From assembly GCA_900472175.1 (NCBI GenBank), contig UCHD01000009.1:1-64000 (forward strand): a stretch of 64,000 nt of DNA, in the 5' to 3' direction. Shown piece by piece: positions 45,036 through 54,304 of the stretch; position 1 is the stretch's first letter; every line of letters starts with the position of its first letter. The notes under the pieces were generated by a model, which was not told the origin of the DNA, made no database searches, and saw only the letters and a program-made list of their open reading frames with translations. Position numbers and translations under genes: made by a program. This DNA is from Hyphomicrobiales bacterium (lineage in GTDB: Bacteria; Pseudomonadota; Alphaproteobacteria; Rhizobiales; Rhizobiaceae).

Positions 45036-46862
45036 CTACCCCTCGATCTCCTCCCGCAACATCTCCAGCTCCAGCCATTCCTCTTCCATCTTGGTGATCG
45101 AGGCCCGCAGCTTTTCGAGCTCAGCGGCGAGCGCCGAAAAGCGGGTGGGGTTCTTGGAGAACAGGTTCGGGTCGGCCATTTCCTTTTCGCGTTTGGCGAT
45201 CTCTGTTTCGGCTTTTTCCATCTCCTTCGGCAGGTTTTCCAGCGCAAATTTCTGTTTGAAGGAGAGTTTGCCCTTGCCGGTCTTGGGGGCGGAGGACGAG
45301 CCGTCGTTGCTGGCGGATTTGGCTTTTTCGGCTTTTTCCGTGCGTTTCTTTTCGTCGGCGGCACCCTTGCGCTGCGCCATCATGTCGGAATAGCCGCCGG
45401 CATATTCGATCCAGCGTCCATCAGGCGCATCCGGATTGGCGGGCGCGATGGTCGAGGTGACGGTGCGGTCGAGGAAGTCGCGGTCGTGGGAAACGAGGAT
45501 GACGGTGCCGGAAAAGCCTGCGACGATTTCCTGCAGCAGGTCGAGCGTTTCGATATCGAGATCGTTGGTCGGTTCGTCGAGGATCAGAAGGTTGGTCGGG
45601 CGAGACAGGATGCGCGCCAGCATCAGCCGGGCGCGTTCGCCGCCCGACAGGTTCTTGATCGGGGTGCGCGCCTGTTCGGGCTGGAACAGGAATTCCTTCA
45701 TATAGCCGGTGACATGGCGCTGCTCGCCGTTGACAAGCAGGTTGTCGCCACGGCCGTCGGTGAGGTAATGGGCCAGCGTATCCTCGAGGTTCAGGTCTTC
45801 GCGGCGCTGGTCGAGCGTGGCGATCTCGAGGTTTGTGCCGAGCTTGACCCAGCCGCTGTCGGGCTTGATCTGGCCGGTGAGCATCTTCAGAAGCGTCGTC
45901 TTGCCCGCGCCATTCGGGCCGACGAGACCGATACAATCGCTGCGATGGACGCGGATCGAGAACGGGGCGACGATGGTGCGCTCACCATAGATCTTGGTGA
46001 TCTGGTCGGCCTCGATGACCAGCTTGCCGGATTCGCGGGCATCGGAGACGGTCGCTTGCACCGAGCCTTGCGGGCCATTGTGGCCGCGATGTTTGGCGCG
46101 CAGGTCCTGCAGCGCGCCGAGGCGGCGCATGTTGCGCTTGCGTCTTGCCGTCACGCCGTAGCGCAGCCAGTGTTCCTCGCGCTCGATTTCCTTGCCGAGC
46201 TTGTGCTGTTCGAGTTCTTCCTCTTCCAGCACCTTGTCGCGCCAGGCTTCGAAAAAGGCAAAGCCCTGGCTGAGGCGGCGCGACTGGCCGCGATCGAGCC
46301 AGACGGTGGCGTTGGAGACCTTTTCGAGGAAGCGCCTGTCGTGGGAGATGACCACGAGGGCCGAGCGGCTCTTGATCAGCTCGCCTTCCAGCCATTCGAT
46401 GGTCGGCAGGTCGAGATGGTTGGTCGGCTCGTCGAGCAGCAGGATATCCGGCTCCGGCGCCATGACGCGGGCAAGGGCGGCGCGGCGGGCTTCACCGCCG
46501 GACAGCTGCGTTGGGTCCTCATCGCCGGTGAGGCCCAGATGTTCGAGCAGGTAGGCGACGCGGTAAGGGTCGTCGCTCGGGCCGAGGCCCGCTTCCGCAT
46601 AGGCGCGAACACTGTCGAAACCGTCAAAGTCCGGCGCCTGATGCAGGTAGCGGACGGTGACGGAGGGATGGCGGAAGGTTTCGCCCGACTGCGGCTCGGC
46701 AAGGCCGGCGGCGATCTTCATCAGGGTCGATTTGCCCGAGCCGTTGCGGCCGACCAGGCAGATGCGGTCGCCGGGCTCCACCTGCAGATTGGCGCCGTTC
46801 AACAGCGGCGTGCCGCCGAAGGAAAGGACGATATTATCGAGTTTCAGAATGGGTGGCGCCAT
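45036..46862 (-). CDS. ABC-F family ATPase (Uup-like)
   Basis: A 608-residue soluble protein with two ABC domains and no membrane part. Domain 1 has Walker A GRNGSGKST, signature LSGGEARR and Walker B DILLLDEPTNHLDL; domain 2 has GPNGAGKTT, LSGGERARL and LLILDEPTNDLDI. The Lys/Glu-rich C-terminus (EKAKSASND ... EEWLELEML) is a coiled coil, as in Uup. ABC-F proteins act on the ribosome or in DNA stability. The thiamine diphosphokinase gene precedes it by 2 bases on the same strand. Confidence 0.92.
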   Translation of the reverse strand: MAPPILKLDNIVLSFGGTPLLNGANLQVEPGDRICLVGRNGSGKSTLMKIAAGLAEPQSGETFRHPSVTVRYLHQAPDFDGFDSVRAYAEAGLGPSDDPYRVAYLLEHLGLTGDEDPTQLSGGEARRAALARVMAPEPDILLLDEPTNHLDLPTIEWLEGELIKSRSALVVISHDRRFLEKVSNATVWLDRGQSRRLSQGFAFFEAWRDKVLEEEELEQHKLGKEIEREEHWLRYGVTARRKRNMRRLGALQDLRAKHRGHNGPQGSVQATVSDARESGKLVIEADQITKIYGERTIVAPFSIRVHRSDCIGLVGPNGAGKTTLLKMLTGQIKPDSGWVKLGTNLEIATLDQRREDLNLEDTLAHYLTDGRGDNLLVNGEQRHVTGYMKEFLFQPEQARTPIKNLSGGERARLMLARILSRPTNLLILDEPTNDLDIETLDLLQEIVAGFSGTVILVSHDRDFLDRTVTSTIAPANPDAPDGRWIEYAGGYSDMMAQRKGAADEKKRTEKAEKAKSASNDGSSSAPKTGKGKLSFKQKFALENLPKEMEKAETEIAKREKEMADPNLFSKNPTRFSALAAELEKLRASITKMEEEWLELEMLREEIEG

Positions 46863-46864
46863 GG

Positions 46865-47515
46865 TCAGGCTCCCGAAAGATCATGAGGGCGGGCAAGGAT
46901 GAGCGCCCGGCCGGAGGAAAGGGTGAAGCGGACGGTGCCTTCGGCGACATTGGAAACGGTGCGCGAGGAGCCGAACGGCAGATGAAAATCTTGGAGCGGA
47001 TAACGGGCGCCTTCGATCGAAAGGCCGGTCAGCGTATCGAGCCCGAGGATGGAAAACAGACTGCCCTTCGGCAGGGCGATCTCGAAACTGCCGGGCAGCA
47101 ACGGATAGGCTTCCTCCTCGCCCGAGGTCAGCAGCATCTCGATGCCGTCTTCGGCAAGCTTTGCGGCGTAGAGCAGGTGCATGAAGGCATGGTCGCTGCG
47201 CTCGCCGCCGAGAGCGCCGGCGAGAATGAGCCTTTTCGCGCCGCGCTCAAGGGCGGTGGCAACGGCGATTTCGCCGTCGGTCTCGGCCTTGGCGGCGGGA
47301 TAGGGCTCGCGACGGACATTCGGCCATTCGGCGATCAGGGCTTGCGGCGTGGAATCGAAATCGCCGACCCAGAGCTCGGGGGTGAGGCCGAGCGCCTTGG
47401 CATGGCGCATGCCGCCATCGGCCGCAATGACGCGGGCGCCGGCAAGCTGCGCTGCAAGCCTGTCCGTCGGCGTCAGGGGGCCGCCCATCAAGATGATAAA
47501 AGCCTGTTTGCTCAT
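46865..47515 (-). CDS. Thiamine diphosphokinase (ThiN)
   Basis: A 216-residue thiamine diphosphokinase, which makes thiamine diphosphate from thiamine and ATP. It shows the catalytic-domain motifs ARVIAADGGMRHAKALGL, LWVGDFDST, and the GGERSDHAFMHLLYAAKL segment. The C-terminal beta domain (TLTGLSIEGARYPLQDF) binds thiamine. It supplies the kinase step that lets imported thiamine (thiBPQ, 3 kb away) be used. It stops 2 bases before the ABC-F gene. Confidence 0.9.
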   Translation of the reverse strand: MSKQAFIILMGGPLTPTDRLAAQLAGARVIAADGGMRHAKALGLTPELWVGDFDSTPQALIAEWPNVRREPYPAAKAETDGEIAVATALERGAKRLILAGALGGERSDHAFMHLLYAAKLAEDGIEMLLTSGEEEAYPLLPGSFEIALPKGSLFSILGLDTLTGLSIEGARYPLQDFHLPFGSSRTVSNVAEGTVRFTLSSGRALILARPHDLSGA

Positions 47516-47576
47516 GGCGCAAGGCCATAGCGTAAACAGGGGCGCAAGGGGAAGGGGCAGGCGTGGATTTGGTGCT

Positions 47577-47701
47577 CTCTTCTCCCTGGCGGGAGAAGGT
47601 GGCCCGAAGGGCCGGATGAGGGGGCCACACGCTCAGAAATTGCCGAGCCGCCCCCTCATCGCCTCACTGCGTTCGGCACTTCTCCCCGCCGGGGAGAAGA
47701 G
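47577..47701. repeat. RIME-type mosaic palindromic repeat (two-part copy)
   Basis: TTCTCCC-TGGC-GGGAGAA, GGCCC-GAA-GGGCC and GGATGAGGGGG are followed, after a short spacer, by CCCCTCATCGCCTCACTGCG and CTTCTCCCCG-CC-GGGGAGAAG. This is the same two-part order as the copy at 14466-14600. It lies between thiN and the MarR gene. Confidence 0.8.
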
Positions 47702-47751
47702 GGTGTCTGCCGCTCGCCCTTGCCCCGTTATGGAAAAGAGGGAGATCGCCG

Positions 47752-48276
47752 CTAATCCGTATCCTTGCCGGAGGTGGTGCAGACCTGTTCGAAGGAGGTG
47801 ACGAAGCGGTCGAAGAGGAGGGAGAAGCTGGCGACGTCTTCTTCCGGCCAGTCGGCCAGCACGCTGTCGATGACGTTGCGCTTGACCGCCTGGATTTCGC
47901 CCATCAATTGCTGGCCGAGCTCGGTCATCACGACGATGATGCGGCGGGCATCGGCCTGCGAGGCCTCGCGCCTCAGAGCGCCGCGCGCCACCATTTCGCC
48001 GACGATGCGGCTGGCGCGGGAGGGATCGATGCGCATCATTCCGGCGATGGTGCCGACCGTGACTTCGCCCTCCGGTTCGGCCCGCCTGACGGCATCAAGG
48101 ACGTCGAGATGGGTGATTTCGAGACTGGGCGCGACATTGCTGATGGCGAGGCGCGCCAGCACGCGGCGGCCGATCATCGTGCGCCAGCGGCCCATCGAGC
48201 GGCTGATCAGGGCGCGGCTGGCCTCCGGCTCTCCGGTCTCCGATGTGCATTCCAGGGGTAAAGGTGCGTGATCCAT
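47752..48276 (-). CDS. MarR-family transcriptional regulator
   Basis: A 174-residue MarR-type regulator. The winged helix-turn-helix is visible as LEITHLDVLDAVRRAEPEGEVTVGTIAGMMRIDPSRASRIVGEMV with the wing REASQADARRIIVVMTELG. It is divergent from an MFS drug pump and an inverted repeat in the gap covers the pump promoter. The ATG at 48276 is chosen; the open frame continues upstream over the pump gene but that part is antisense. Confidence 0.9.
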   Translation of the reverse strand: MDHAPLPLECTSETGEPEASRALISRSMGRWRTMIGRRVLARLAISNVAPSLEITHLDVLDAVRRAEPEGEVTVGTIAGMMRIDPSRASRIVGEMVARGALRREASQADARRIIVVMTELGQQLMGEIQAVKRNVIDSVLADWPEEDVASFSLLFDRFVTSFEQVCTTSGKDTD

Positions 48277-48333
48277 GGCTGATCCTAGCAAAACAAGCGC
48301 GATCCATAAAGCACGGATATGCCCTCGGCATAA

Positions 48334-48367
48334 ATGTGCTGTTGACAAATATATGCTAACAGCACAT
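48334..48367. promoter_or_regulatory. MarR-operator-like inverted repeat over the MFS promoter
   Basis: ATGTGCTGTT (48334-48343) and AACAGCACAT (48358-48367) are perfect 10-bp arms with a 14-bp gap. A TTGACA -35-like hexamer begins at the inner end of the left arm (48342-48347), so a protein on the repeat would cover the pump promoter. It lies between the MarR start and the pump start. Confidence 0.78.
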
Positions 48368-48396
48368 AAACTGCCAAAACCAACCGGAACGCTCCC

Positions 48397-49899
48397 ATGG
48401 ACATGCACATCACGCCGGCACCGCTCGTTTCGAGTCACGCGCTGCGGCTTACCCTTTTCTTCTTCCTGATGACGGCTTTGTTCATGGCGACACTGGACAA
48501 CCAGATTGTCGCCACGGCGCTGCCGACCATTGTCGGCGAGTTTGGCCAGATGGAGCGTTTCGGCTGGATCGGCTCGGCCTATCTGCTGGCCACCTGCGCC
48601 GTCATGCCGCTTTACGGCAAGCTTGGCGATCTGTTCGGCCGCAAATATGTGATGGTCACGGCGGTGACGATCTTCACGCTGGGGTCGATCGCCTGTGGTC
48701 TTGCCGTGTCGATGAACACGCTGATTGCGGCCCGCGTGCTGCAGGGCCTGGGTGGCGGCGGCATCATGGTATCGATCTTTTCCATCAATGCCGATCTGTT
48801 CGAGCCGCGCGAGCGGGCGCGCTACCAGAGCTATTCGAGCCTCGTTCTGATGGCCTCCGGTGCTGTCGGACCGGTGCTTGGCGGGGCGATGAGCGACCAT
48901 TTCGGCTGGCGCTCGATCTTCCTCATCAATATCCCGATCGGCATCGCGGTGCTGATCGGCCTGTTCGTCTTCCTTCCCTACCGCCGCCCGACACGCCGTC
49001 CGACCATCGACTATGCCGGAGCGCTGCTGCTGGCGGGTTCGGTAACCTGCGTCGTGCTTCTGGGCGACGGTGCCGAACTGTTTGGCTCGCTACTTTCATT
49101 CGGCAGTCTGGCGATCGTTGCGCTCGGCGTGGTCTGCGCGACGGCCTGGGTGTTTGTCGAGCGCCGCGCGCCGGAGCCGATCGTTCCCCTGACACTGTTT
49201 CGCAACCCGACATTCAGCCTGATGCTGGTGATTTCGCTGGCGAGCGGTGCCGTCGGCATCGGCATGGTCAACTATTTCGCGCTGTATCTGCAGACGACGA
49301 CGGGGCTGTCGCCATCGCTGGCTGGCTTGCTGTTCATCATGCTGACCGGCGGCATCGTCTGCGGTTCGCTGACGGCGGGACGGCTGATCTCACGCTCGGG
49401 CCGCTACAAGCCGTTTGCCATCGTCAGCGCCAGCCTGACGGTCCTGGCCTTGCTCATCTTTACCCAGATTGAGCCCGGCACGCCGCTTTATGTGATCTGC
49501 GCGATCATGGCGCTGCATGGCATCGGCATCGGGTTTGGCCAGCAGGTGCCGATCGTCGCTGTGCAGAACATCGCCGCGCGCGGCGATGTCGGGGCCGCCA
49601 CCGGTGCGGTCACCCTGTCACGGATGGGCGGTGCCTCGATCGCAATTTCGATCTATGGCGCCATCATCGCGGCGGGTCTTGCCCGCGGCACAACGGCGAT
49701 CCCGGGCGTTGCCGATATCGAAAAGCTGACGCCGCTGGTGCTGTCGACTCTGCCGGAGGCGACCCGCCAGCTCGTCGCCCAGAGCTATACGGCCGCCTTC
49801 CTGCCCTTGTTCCTGACGGCTGGCGGTATCTCGCTGATCGCGCTCATCGCGGCCATCAGCCTGAAAGCGGTAAGGTTGCCGCAGAAGCCGGCGGCATGA
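48397..49899 (+). CDS. MFS drug efflux pump, DHA2 family
   Basis: A 500-residue major facilitator with about 14 transmembrane helices (EmrB/QacA type). The family segment LDNQIVATALPTIVGEFG follows the first helix, then YGKLGDLFGRKYVMV (motif A), and GAVGPVLGGAMSDHFGWRSIFLINIPIG (motif C region). It probably exports toxic compounds and is repressed by the divergent MarR protein. The substrate is unknown. Confidence 0.9.
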   Translation: MDMHITPAPLVSSHALRLTLFFFLMTALFMATLDNQIVATALPTIVGEFGQMERFGWIGSAYLLATCAVMPLYGKLGDLFGRKYVMVTAVTIFTLGSIACGLAVSMNTLIAARVLQGLGGGGIMVSIFSINADLFEPRERARYQSYSSLVLMASGAVGPVLGGAMSDHFGWRSIFLINIPIGIAVLIGLFVFLPYRRPTRRPTIDYAGALLLAGSVTCVVLLGDGAELFGSLLSFGSLAIVALGVVCATAWVFVERRAPEPIVPLTLFRNPTFSLMLVISLASGAVGIGMVNYFALYLQTTTGLSPSLAGLLFIMLTGGIVCGSLTAGRLISRSGRYKPFAIVSASLTVLALLIFTQIEPGTPLYVICAIMALHGIGIGFGQQVPIVAVQNIAARGDVGAATGAVTLSRMGGASIAISIYGAIIAAGLARGTTAIPGVADIEKLTPLVLSTLPEATRQLVAQSYTAAFLPLFLTAGGISLIALIAAISLKAVRLPQKPAA

Positions 49900-49929
49900 G
49901 GAGCTGGCCGTTGTCCTTCGGCCGGCACT

Positions 49930-50253
49930 TCAGCCTTTTTTGCGCCAGTAGTAGTCGGAGATGTTCTGGTAGTTGTTGATGATCAGAGCGCCGCGTTCGG
50001 GATCTCCGCCCTCGAGCGTTTCAGGGTCGGCGCCGCATTGCGACAAAAAAAGCTGTTGTTGAGCGGTGGCCGCAAAATAATCATATGCCGGCGCTTCGTC
50101 CTGCGCGCCAATCGAACGCAATTCATCGGCGGTCTGCCTGGTGGCATCCTCGATAGCTTTATAGATGGCCGCCATCATTGCTTGCTCAGTTCGTTCTATT
50201 ATGTCGCTGATTTTCTGTTCGGCGGGGGTAAGGATGCGGCAAGCTTCGGTCAT
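49930..50253 (-). CDS. Hypothetical protein
   Basis: A 107-residue soluble protein, mostly helical by composition (TPAEQKISDIIERTEQAMMAAIY), with a conserved-looking C-terminal NNYQNISDYYWRKKG. I do not recognise a family. The ATG at 50253 has GGAG 9 bases upstream and is preferred to an in-frame start 13 codons earlier. It converges with the DHA2 pump gene and is divergent from the TPP riboswitch region. Confidence 0.6.
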   Translation of the reverse strand: MTEACRILTPAEQKISDIIERTEQAMMAAIYKAIEDATRQTADELRSIGAQDEAPAYDYFAATAQQQLFLSQCGADPETLEGGDPERGALIINNYQNISDYYWRKKG

Positions 50254-50392
50254 TGGGCATATCTCCAGAATTACTCTAAATTTCTCAATCAATAAGGCCC
50301 CATGTCATGGGATTATGTCCGCTTTGCGGTAATCGGGCGGGGCAACAATCCCCACTTGCCAAGTATTTCGCCCGGGTCTAAACCTCCTCCTG

Positions 50393-50500
50393 CTCTAACG
50401 GGGTGCCGGCCGTTCTTTTATGGAACGTTCGGCTGAGAGGCTATTCAAAAGCCAACCCGAAGAACCTGATCCGGTTTGTACCGGCGGAGGGATTAGACGG
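50393..50500 (+). promoter_or_regulatory. TPP riboswitch (thi-box) of thiBPQ
   Basis: The segment has the hallmark elements CTCTAAC-GGGGTGCC, GGCTGAGAGG, ACCCGAAGAACCTGATCCGG, and GGCGGAGGGATTAGA. P1 is formed by TCTAA (50394-50398) with TTAGA (50493-50497). It lies 49 bases before the thiB ATG and should reduce thiBPQ expression when thiamine pyrophosphate is abundant. Confidence 0.95.
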
Positions 50501-50548
50501 CACATTCCAGCGCCCTATTCCCAATTTTGGATTTATGAGGAGGCGCGG

Positions 50549-51559
50549 ATGCGCAAGGCAATCATTCCATTTCTCGCAGCAGCCGCTGCATTCACCATCG
50601 CGTTTTCCGCCTCGGCCGAAGACAAGGTGCTGACGGTCTATACCTATGAAAGCTTCACCAGCGAATGGGGGCCTGGCGCCAAGGTGGCGGAAGCCTTCGA
50701 AAAGACCTGCGGCTGCAAGGTTTCCTATGTCAGCGTCGCCGATGGTGTCGAACTCCTGACCCGGCTGAAGCTCGAGGGTGCGTCGTCCAAGGCCGATATC
50801 GTGCTGGGCCTCGATACCAACCTCGTGTCCGAGGCCAAGGCGACCGGCTTCTTTGCGCCGCATGGCATTGATACCTCGGCCGTCAAGGTTCCCGGCGGTT
50901 TCACCGACGATACCTTCGTTCCCTATGATTACGGCCATTTTGCCGTGGTTTATGACACTGAGACGATGAAAGAACCGCCGAAGAGCCTGAAGGAACTGGT
51001 CGAGGGCGATCCGAACCAGAAGATCGTCATCGAGGATCCGCGCACCTCGACGCCGGGGCTTGGCCTGCTGCTCTGGATGAAATCGGTCTATGGCGATGAA
51101 GCCGGTGCCGCCTGGGCCAAGCTCAAGGATCGTGTTCTGACCGTGACGCCGGGCTGGTCGGAAGCTTACGGCCTGTTCACCAAGGGCGAAGCGCCGATGG
51201 TGCTTTCCTACACCACGTCGCCTGCCTATCACATGGTCGCTGAAAACACCGACCGCTATCAGGCGGCGGCCTTTTCCGAAGGCCACTATATCCAGATCGA
51301 AGTCGCCGGCGTGACCAAGGCTGCCAAGGACCCAGCGCTCGCCAAGGATTTTCTGACCTTCGTCACCGGTCCGGAATTCCAGTCGATCATCCCGACGACC
51401 AACTGGATGATGCCGGTTGCCGCCACCAAGGCACCGCTGCCGGAGGCATTCGGCAAGCTGGTGACGCCGGAAAAGACGTTTCTGATGTCATCGGACGAAG
51501 TGGCCGCCAACCGCAAGGCCTGGATCGATGAGTGGCTGGCTGCGATGAGCAAGAATTAG
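50549..51559 (+). CDS. thiB: Thiamine ABC transporter binding protein ThiB
   Basis: The periplasmic thiamine/TPP-binding protein. The 336-residue product has a signal peptide ([18 protein letters not shown]) and family segments [47 protein letters not shown] and [12 protein letters not shown]. The last part, [14 protein letters not shown], is typical of ThiB. The ATG at 50549 has GAGGAGG upstream; a longer in-frame start lies inside the riboswitch. It heads thiBPQ. Confidence 0.96.
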   Translation: MRKAIIPFLAAAAAFTIAFSASAEDKVLTVYTYESFTSEWGPGAKVAEAFEKTCGCKVSYVSVADGVELLTRLKLEGASSKADIVLGLDTNLVSEAKATGFFAPHGIDTSAVKVPGGFTDDTFVPYDYGHFAVVYDTETMKEPPKSLKELVEGDPNQKIVIEDPRTSTPGLGLLLWMKSVYGDEAGAAWAKLKDRVLTVTPGWSEAYGLFTKGEAPMVLSYTTSPAYHMVAENTDRYQAAAFSEGHYIQIEVAGVTKAAKDPALAKDFLTFVTGPEFQSIIPTTNWMMPVAATKAPLPEAFGKLVTPEKTFLMSSDEVAANRKAWIDEWLAAMSKN

Positions 51560-51580
51560 TATCCCGTTTGGGCAACGCCT

Positions 51581-51636
51581 GCCCCCTCATCCGGCCCTGC
51601 GGGCCGCCTTCTCCCCGCCGGGGAGAAGAGGGGGCA
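51581..51636. repeat. RIME-type palindromic repeat inside thiBPQ
   Basis: CCCCCTCATCCGGCCCTGCGGGCC and CCTTCTCCCCGCCGGGGAGAAGAGGGGG together form two hairpins of the mosaic family. It fills the 108-base gap between thiB and thiP, so the transcript of the operon carries both hairpins. Confidence 0.8.
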
Positions 51637-51667
51637 AGGTGGCGCCCGATAGCAATACGAAGCCATC

Positions 51668-53311
51668 ATGATCAACCGCATCGAACGACGTCTGACGCTG
51701 ACTGCCGGGGCGCTGTGCCTCGGCGGCATTGTGCTGTTCGTCTGTCTGGCGGCGGTGGCACTCCTGGCTTTCGACGAGCCGGGATCCGCCAATGACGGCG
51801 TGGTGTTCGATGCCTATGTCTGGCGCGTTGCCCGGTTCACGCTGCTGCAGGCGTCGCTTTCGACCGTTCTCTCCATTGTCTTTGCCATTCCTGTGGCGCG
51901 GGCCTTGGCGCGGCAGGCGGCGTTCCCCGGCCGTGTCTGGATCATCCGGCTGATGGCGCTGCCGCTGGGGCTGCCGGCGCTGGTAGCAGCTTTGGGACTG
52001 ATCGGCATCTGGGGACGGCAGGGCGCTTTGAATACCGCGTTGGTGGCCATCGGTCTCGACCAGCCGGTCAGCATCTACGGCCTGTCGGGCATTCTCGTTG
52101 CTCATGTCTTTTTCAACATGCCGCTCGCCGCCCGGCTGATGCTGGGCGGGCTGGAGCGTATTCCCGGCGAATACTGGCTGGCCGGGGCCAATCTCGGCAT
52201 GCGGCCGCTGTCGATTTTCCGCTTTATCGAATGGCCGGTGATCCGTGGGCTTTTGCCGGGCATTGCCGGGCTGATCTTCATGCTTTGCGCCACCAGTTTT
52301 ACGCTGGTGCTGACGCTGGGCGGCGGGCCGGCGGCCAGTACGATCGAGGTTGCTATCTATCAGGCGCTGCGCTTCGATTTCGATCCGCCGCGCGCCATTG
52401 CGCTGTCGCTGCTGCAGATTTCCGTGACCGCCGCGCTGCTGGTTGCGATCCGGCTGCTGACACCTGCGGCAGACGAGGGACATGGCGGCGGGCGCAAGGT
52501 GCGCCGCTTTGATGGACGCGGTGGGTTTGGTCGGGCAGGCGACGGGCTGGTGATCGCGCTTGCCGTTTTGTTCCTGGCCCTGCCGCTCGGCTCGGTCGTC
52601 TCCTCCGGACTTCGCGCCGATCTTGTCAAGCTTGCCGGGGACGCCATGGTGCAGCGGGCATTGGTCACCAGTATCGTCATCGCGCTGATCTCGGGGCTGC
52701 TTTGTGTTGTCTCCGCCTCCGTCATGATTCGGGCCCGGCAGGCAGCCCTGTCGTCAAGGCGGCCAACGGTGCTTCTTCGGGGGCTGGCCGTGGGGATTTT
52801 TGCCAGTTCGTCGCTGGTGCTGCTGGTGCCGCCGGTGGTTCTGGGGGCTGGCTGGTTTCTGCTGTTGCGGCCGTTCGGAGATGTCGCACGGTTTGCGCCG
52901 CTGCTGGTCATCCTGATTAATACGCTGATGGCGCTGCCTTTCGTTTATCGCGTGCTGGAACCGGCAATGGCCACGCATACGGCCCGCACGGCCAAACTTG
53001 CGGTCAGTCTTGGTCTCAGCGGCTGGTATCGTCTGCGGCTGATCGACTGGCCGGGTTTGCGCCGGCCGTTGCTGATGGCGCTTTCGTTTGCCTGCGCGCT
53101 GTCGCTTGGCGATCTCGGCGCCGTGGCACTGTTCGGGTCGCAGGATATGGTGACGCTGCCTTGGCTTCTGTACAGCCGCATGGCGGGTTACCGCTCGACC
53201 GATGCAGCGGGGCTGGCGCTATTTCTGGGGCTTGTCTGTCTGGCGCTGACGATTGCCGGGACGCCGCGGGCAGGAGCTGATGACCAGAGGAGAAAAGATG
53301 TCACTGCCTGA
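51668..53311 (+). CDS. thiP: Thiamine ABC transporter permease ThiP
   Basis: ThiP is the membrane channel of the thiamine transporter. The 547-residue product is a fused double permease with about 12 helices. The two EAA-loop regions are visible: GEYWLAGANLGMRPLSIFRFIEWP in the first half, and AKLAVSLGLSGWYRLRLIDWPGLRR in the second. A glycine/arginine-rich linker (near 280) separates the halves. It overlaps thiQ by 14 bases. Confidence 0.95.
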   Translation: MINRIERRLTLTAGALCLGGIVLFVCLAAVALLAFDEPGSANDGVVFDAYVWRVARFTLLQASLSTVLSIVFAIPVARALARQAAFPGRVWIIRLMALPLGLPALVAALGLIGIWGRQGALNTALVAIGLDQPVSIYGLSGILVAHVFFNMPLAARLMLGGLERIPGEYWLAGANLGMRPLSIFRFIEWPVIRGLLPGIAGLIFMLCATSFTLVLTLGGGPAASTIEVAIYQALRFDFDPPRAIALSLLQISVTAALLVAIRLLTPAADEGHGGGRKVRRFDGRGGFGRAGDGLVIALAVLFLALPLGSVVSSGLRADLVKLAGDAMVQRALVTSIVIALISGLLCVVSASVMIRARQAALSSRRPTVLLRGLAVGIFASSSLVLLVPPVVLGAGWFLLLRPFGDVARFAPLLVILINTLMALPFVYRVLEPAMATHTARTAKLAVSLGLSGWYRLRLIDWPGLRRPLLMALSFACALSLGDLGAVALFGSQDMVTLPWLLYSRMAGYRSTDAAGLALFLGLVCLALTIAGTPRAGADDQRRKDVTA

Positions 53312-54020
53312 AACGGATATCGCTGTTCGTCTCGACAACGTGCGGGTCCAGTTCGGTGAAACCGGACTGCATTTCGATTGCGCCGTCGGCAAGGGACAGA
53401 TCGTTGCCGTGACGGGGGCATCCGGTTCCGGCAAGTCGACGCTGCTCAATGTGATCGCCGGGTTCGAAACACCGGATACCGGCCGGGTTGAGATTCTCGG
53501 GAAAGATGTTGCCGGGCGCGATCCTGCCGAACGGCCGGTCTCGGTGATCTTTCAGGAGCACAACCTGTTTGCGCATCTCGACGTCGCCACCAATATCGGT
53601 CTCGGCATCGATCCGGCACTGAGGCTTGGCATCAAGGAAAAGGCGAAAATAGCAAGCGCGCTGTTGCGCGTCGGACTGGAGGGGTTTGGCAAACGCCTGC
53701 CGCCGACCTTGTCCGGCGGCGAACGCCAGCGGGTGGCGCTCGCCCGGGCGCTGGTGCGCCGCAAGCCGGTCCTGTTGCTCGACGAGCCGTTTGCGGCGCT
53801 CGATCCGGGCCTGCGGGCCGGGATGAGCAGCCTTCTGCTTGATCTGCACCAGCAGGAAGGTCACACGATCCTGATCATTACACATCATCCTGACGACGTC
53901 CGGACGCTGGCAGACAGTGTGCTCTTTCTCGACAAGGGCCGCATTCTGCTACATGAGCCGGTGACGCAGTTTCTCGATCATACCGATCTTCCGGCGGTCG
54001 CCCAGTTTCTGGGGCGATGA
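53298..54020 (+). CDS. thiQ: Thiamine ABC transporter ATPase ThiQ
   Basis: ThiQ powers thiamine import. The 240-residue ATPase has Walker A GASGSGKST, Q-loop VIFQEHNLF, signature LSGGERQRVALARAL, Walker B PVLLLDEPFAALD and the switch histidine in IITHHPDD. The ATG at 53298 lies within the end of thiP and follows AGGAGAAAAG; a frame from 53253 is longer but starts inside thiP. Confidence 0.95.
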   Translation: MSLPETDIAVRLDNVRVQFGETGLHFDCAVGKGQIVAVTGASGSGKSTLLNVIAGFETPDTGRVEILGKDVAGRDPAERPVSVIFQEHNLFAHLDVATNIGLGIDPALRLGIKEKAKIASALLRVGLEGFGKRLPPTLSGGERQRVALARALVRRKPVLLLDEPFAALDPGLRAGMSSLLLDLHQQEGHTILIITHHPDDVRTLADSVLFLDKGRILLHEPVTQFLDHTDLPAVAQFLGR

Positions 54021-54040
54021 GCATCGCCTGCGATGCTTTT
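54021..54040 (+). terminator. thiBPQ terminator
   Basis: GCATCGC-CT-GCGATGC (54021-54036) is followed by TTTT directly after the thiQ stop. A compact Rho-independent terminator. Between it and the protease gene (54041-54304) no gene or further signal is evident. Confidence 0.8.
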
Positions 54041-54304
54041 GCCACAATTTGAACGATACCCTGTGCGACGGCGCTTGCGGTGTCTCGCACGGCTCACATT
54101 CATGTGTGCGTTGCCGGGATATCACGGGGAAACTATTTCTATGGGTGTATGCTAGGCACGCATGGCGCGAATAGGTTACAGCAGGTCATTGCCGTAACTG
54201 GCGCCAGACCTATTTATACGGCTGTAAAGAATACTGAATTTGCATCCACGCAATCGACGGACTGTTTGCGCGGCTGGGCTGAAGACTGGAAACGAGCTGA
54301 GGCA

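Noticed and set aside
44925-46886. 653-codon plus-strand open frame over the ABC-F gene
   Set aside because: It is antisense to all ABC motifs of the real gene.
48277-48900. N-terminal extension of the MarR frame by 208 codons
   Set aside because: The extension is antisense to the DHA2 pump and crosses its promoter; the MarR domain begins properly at the ATG at 48276.
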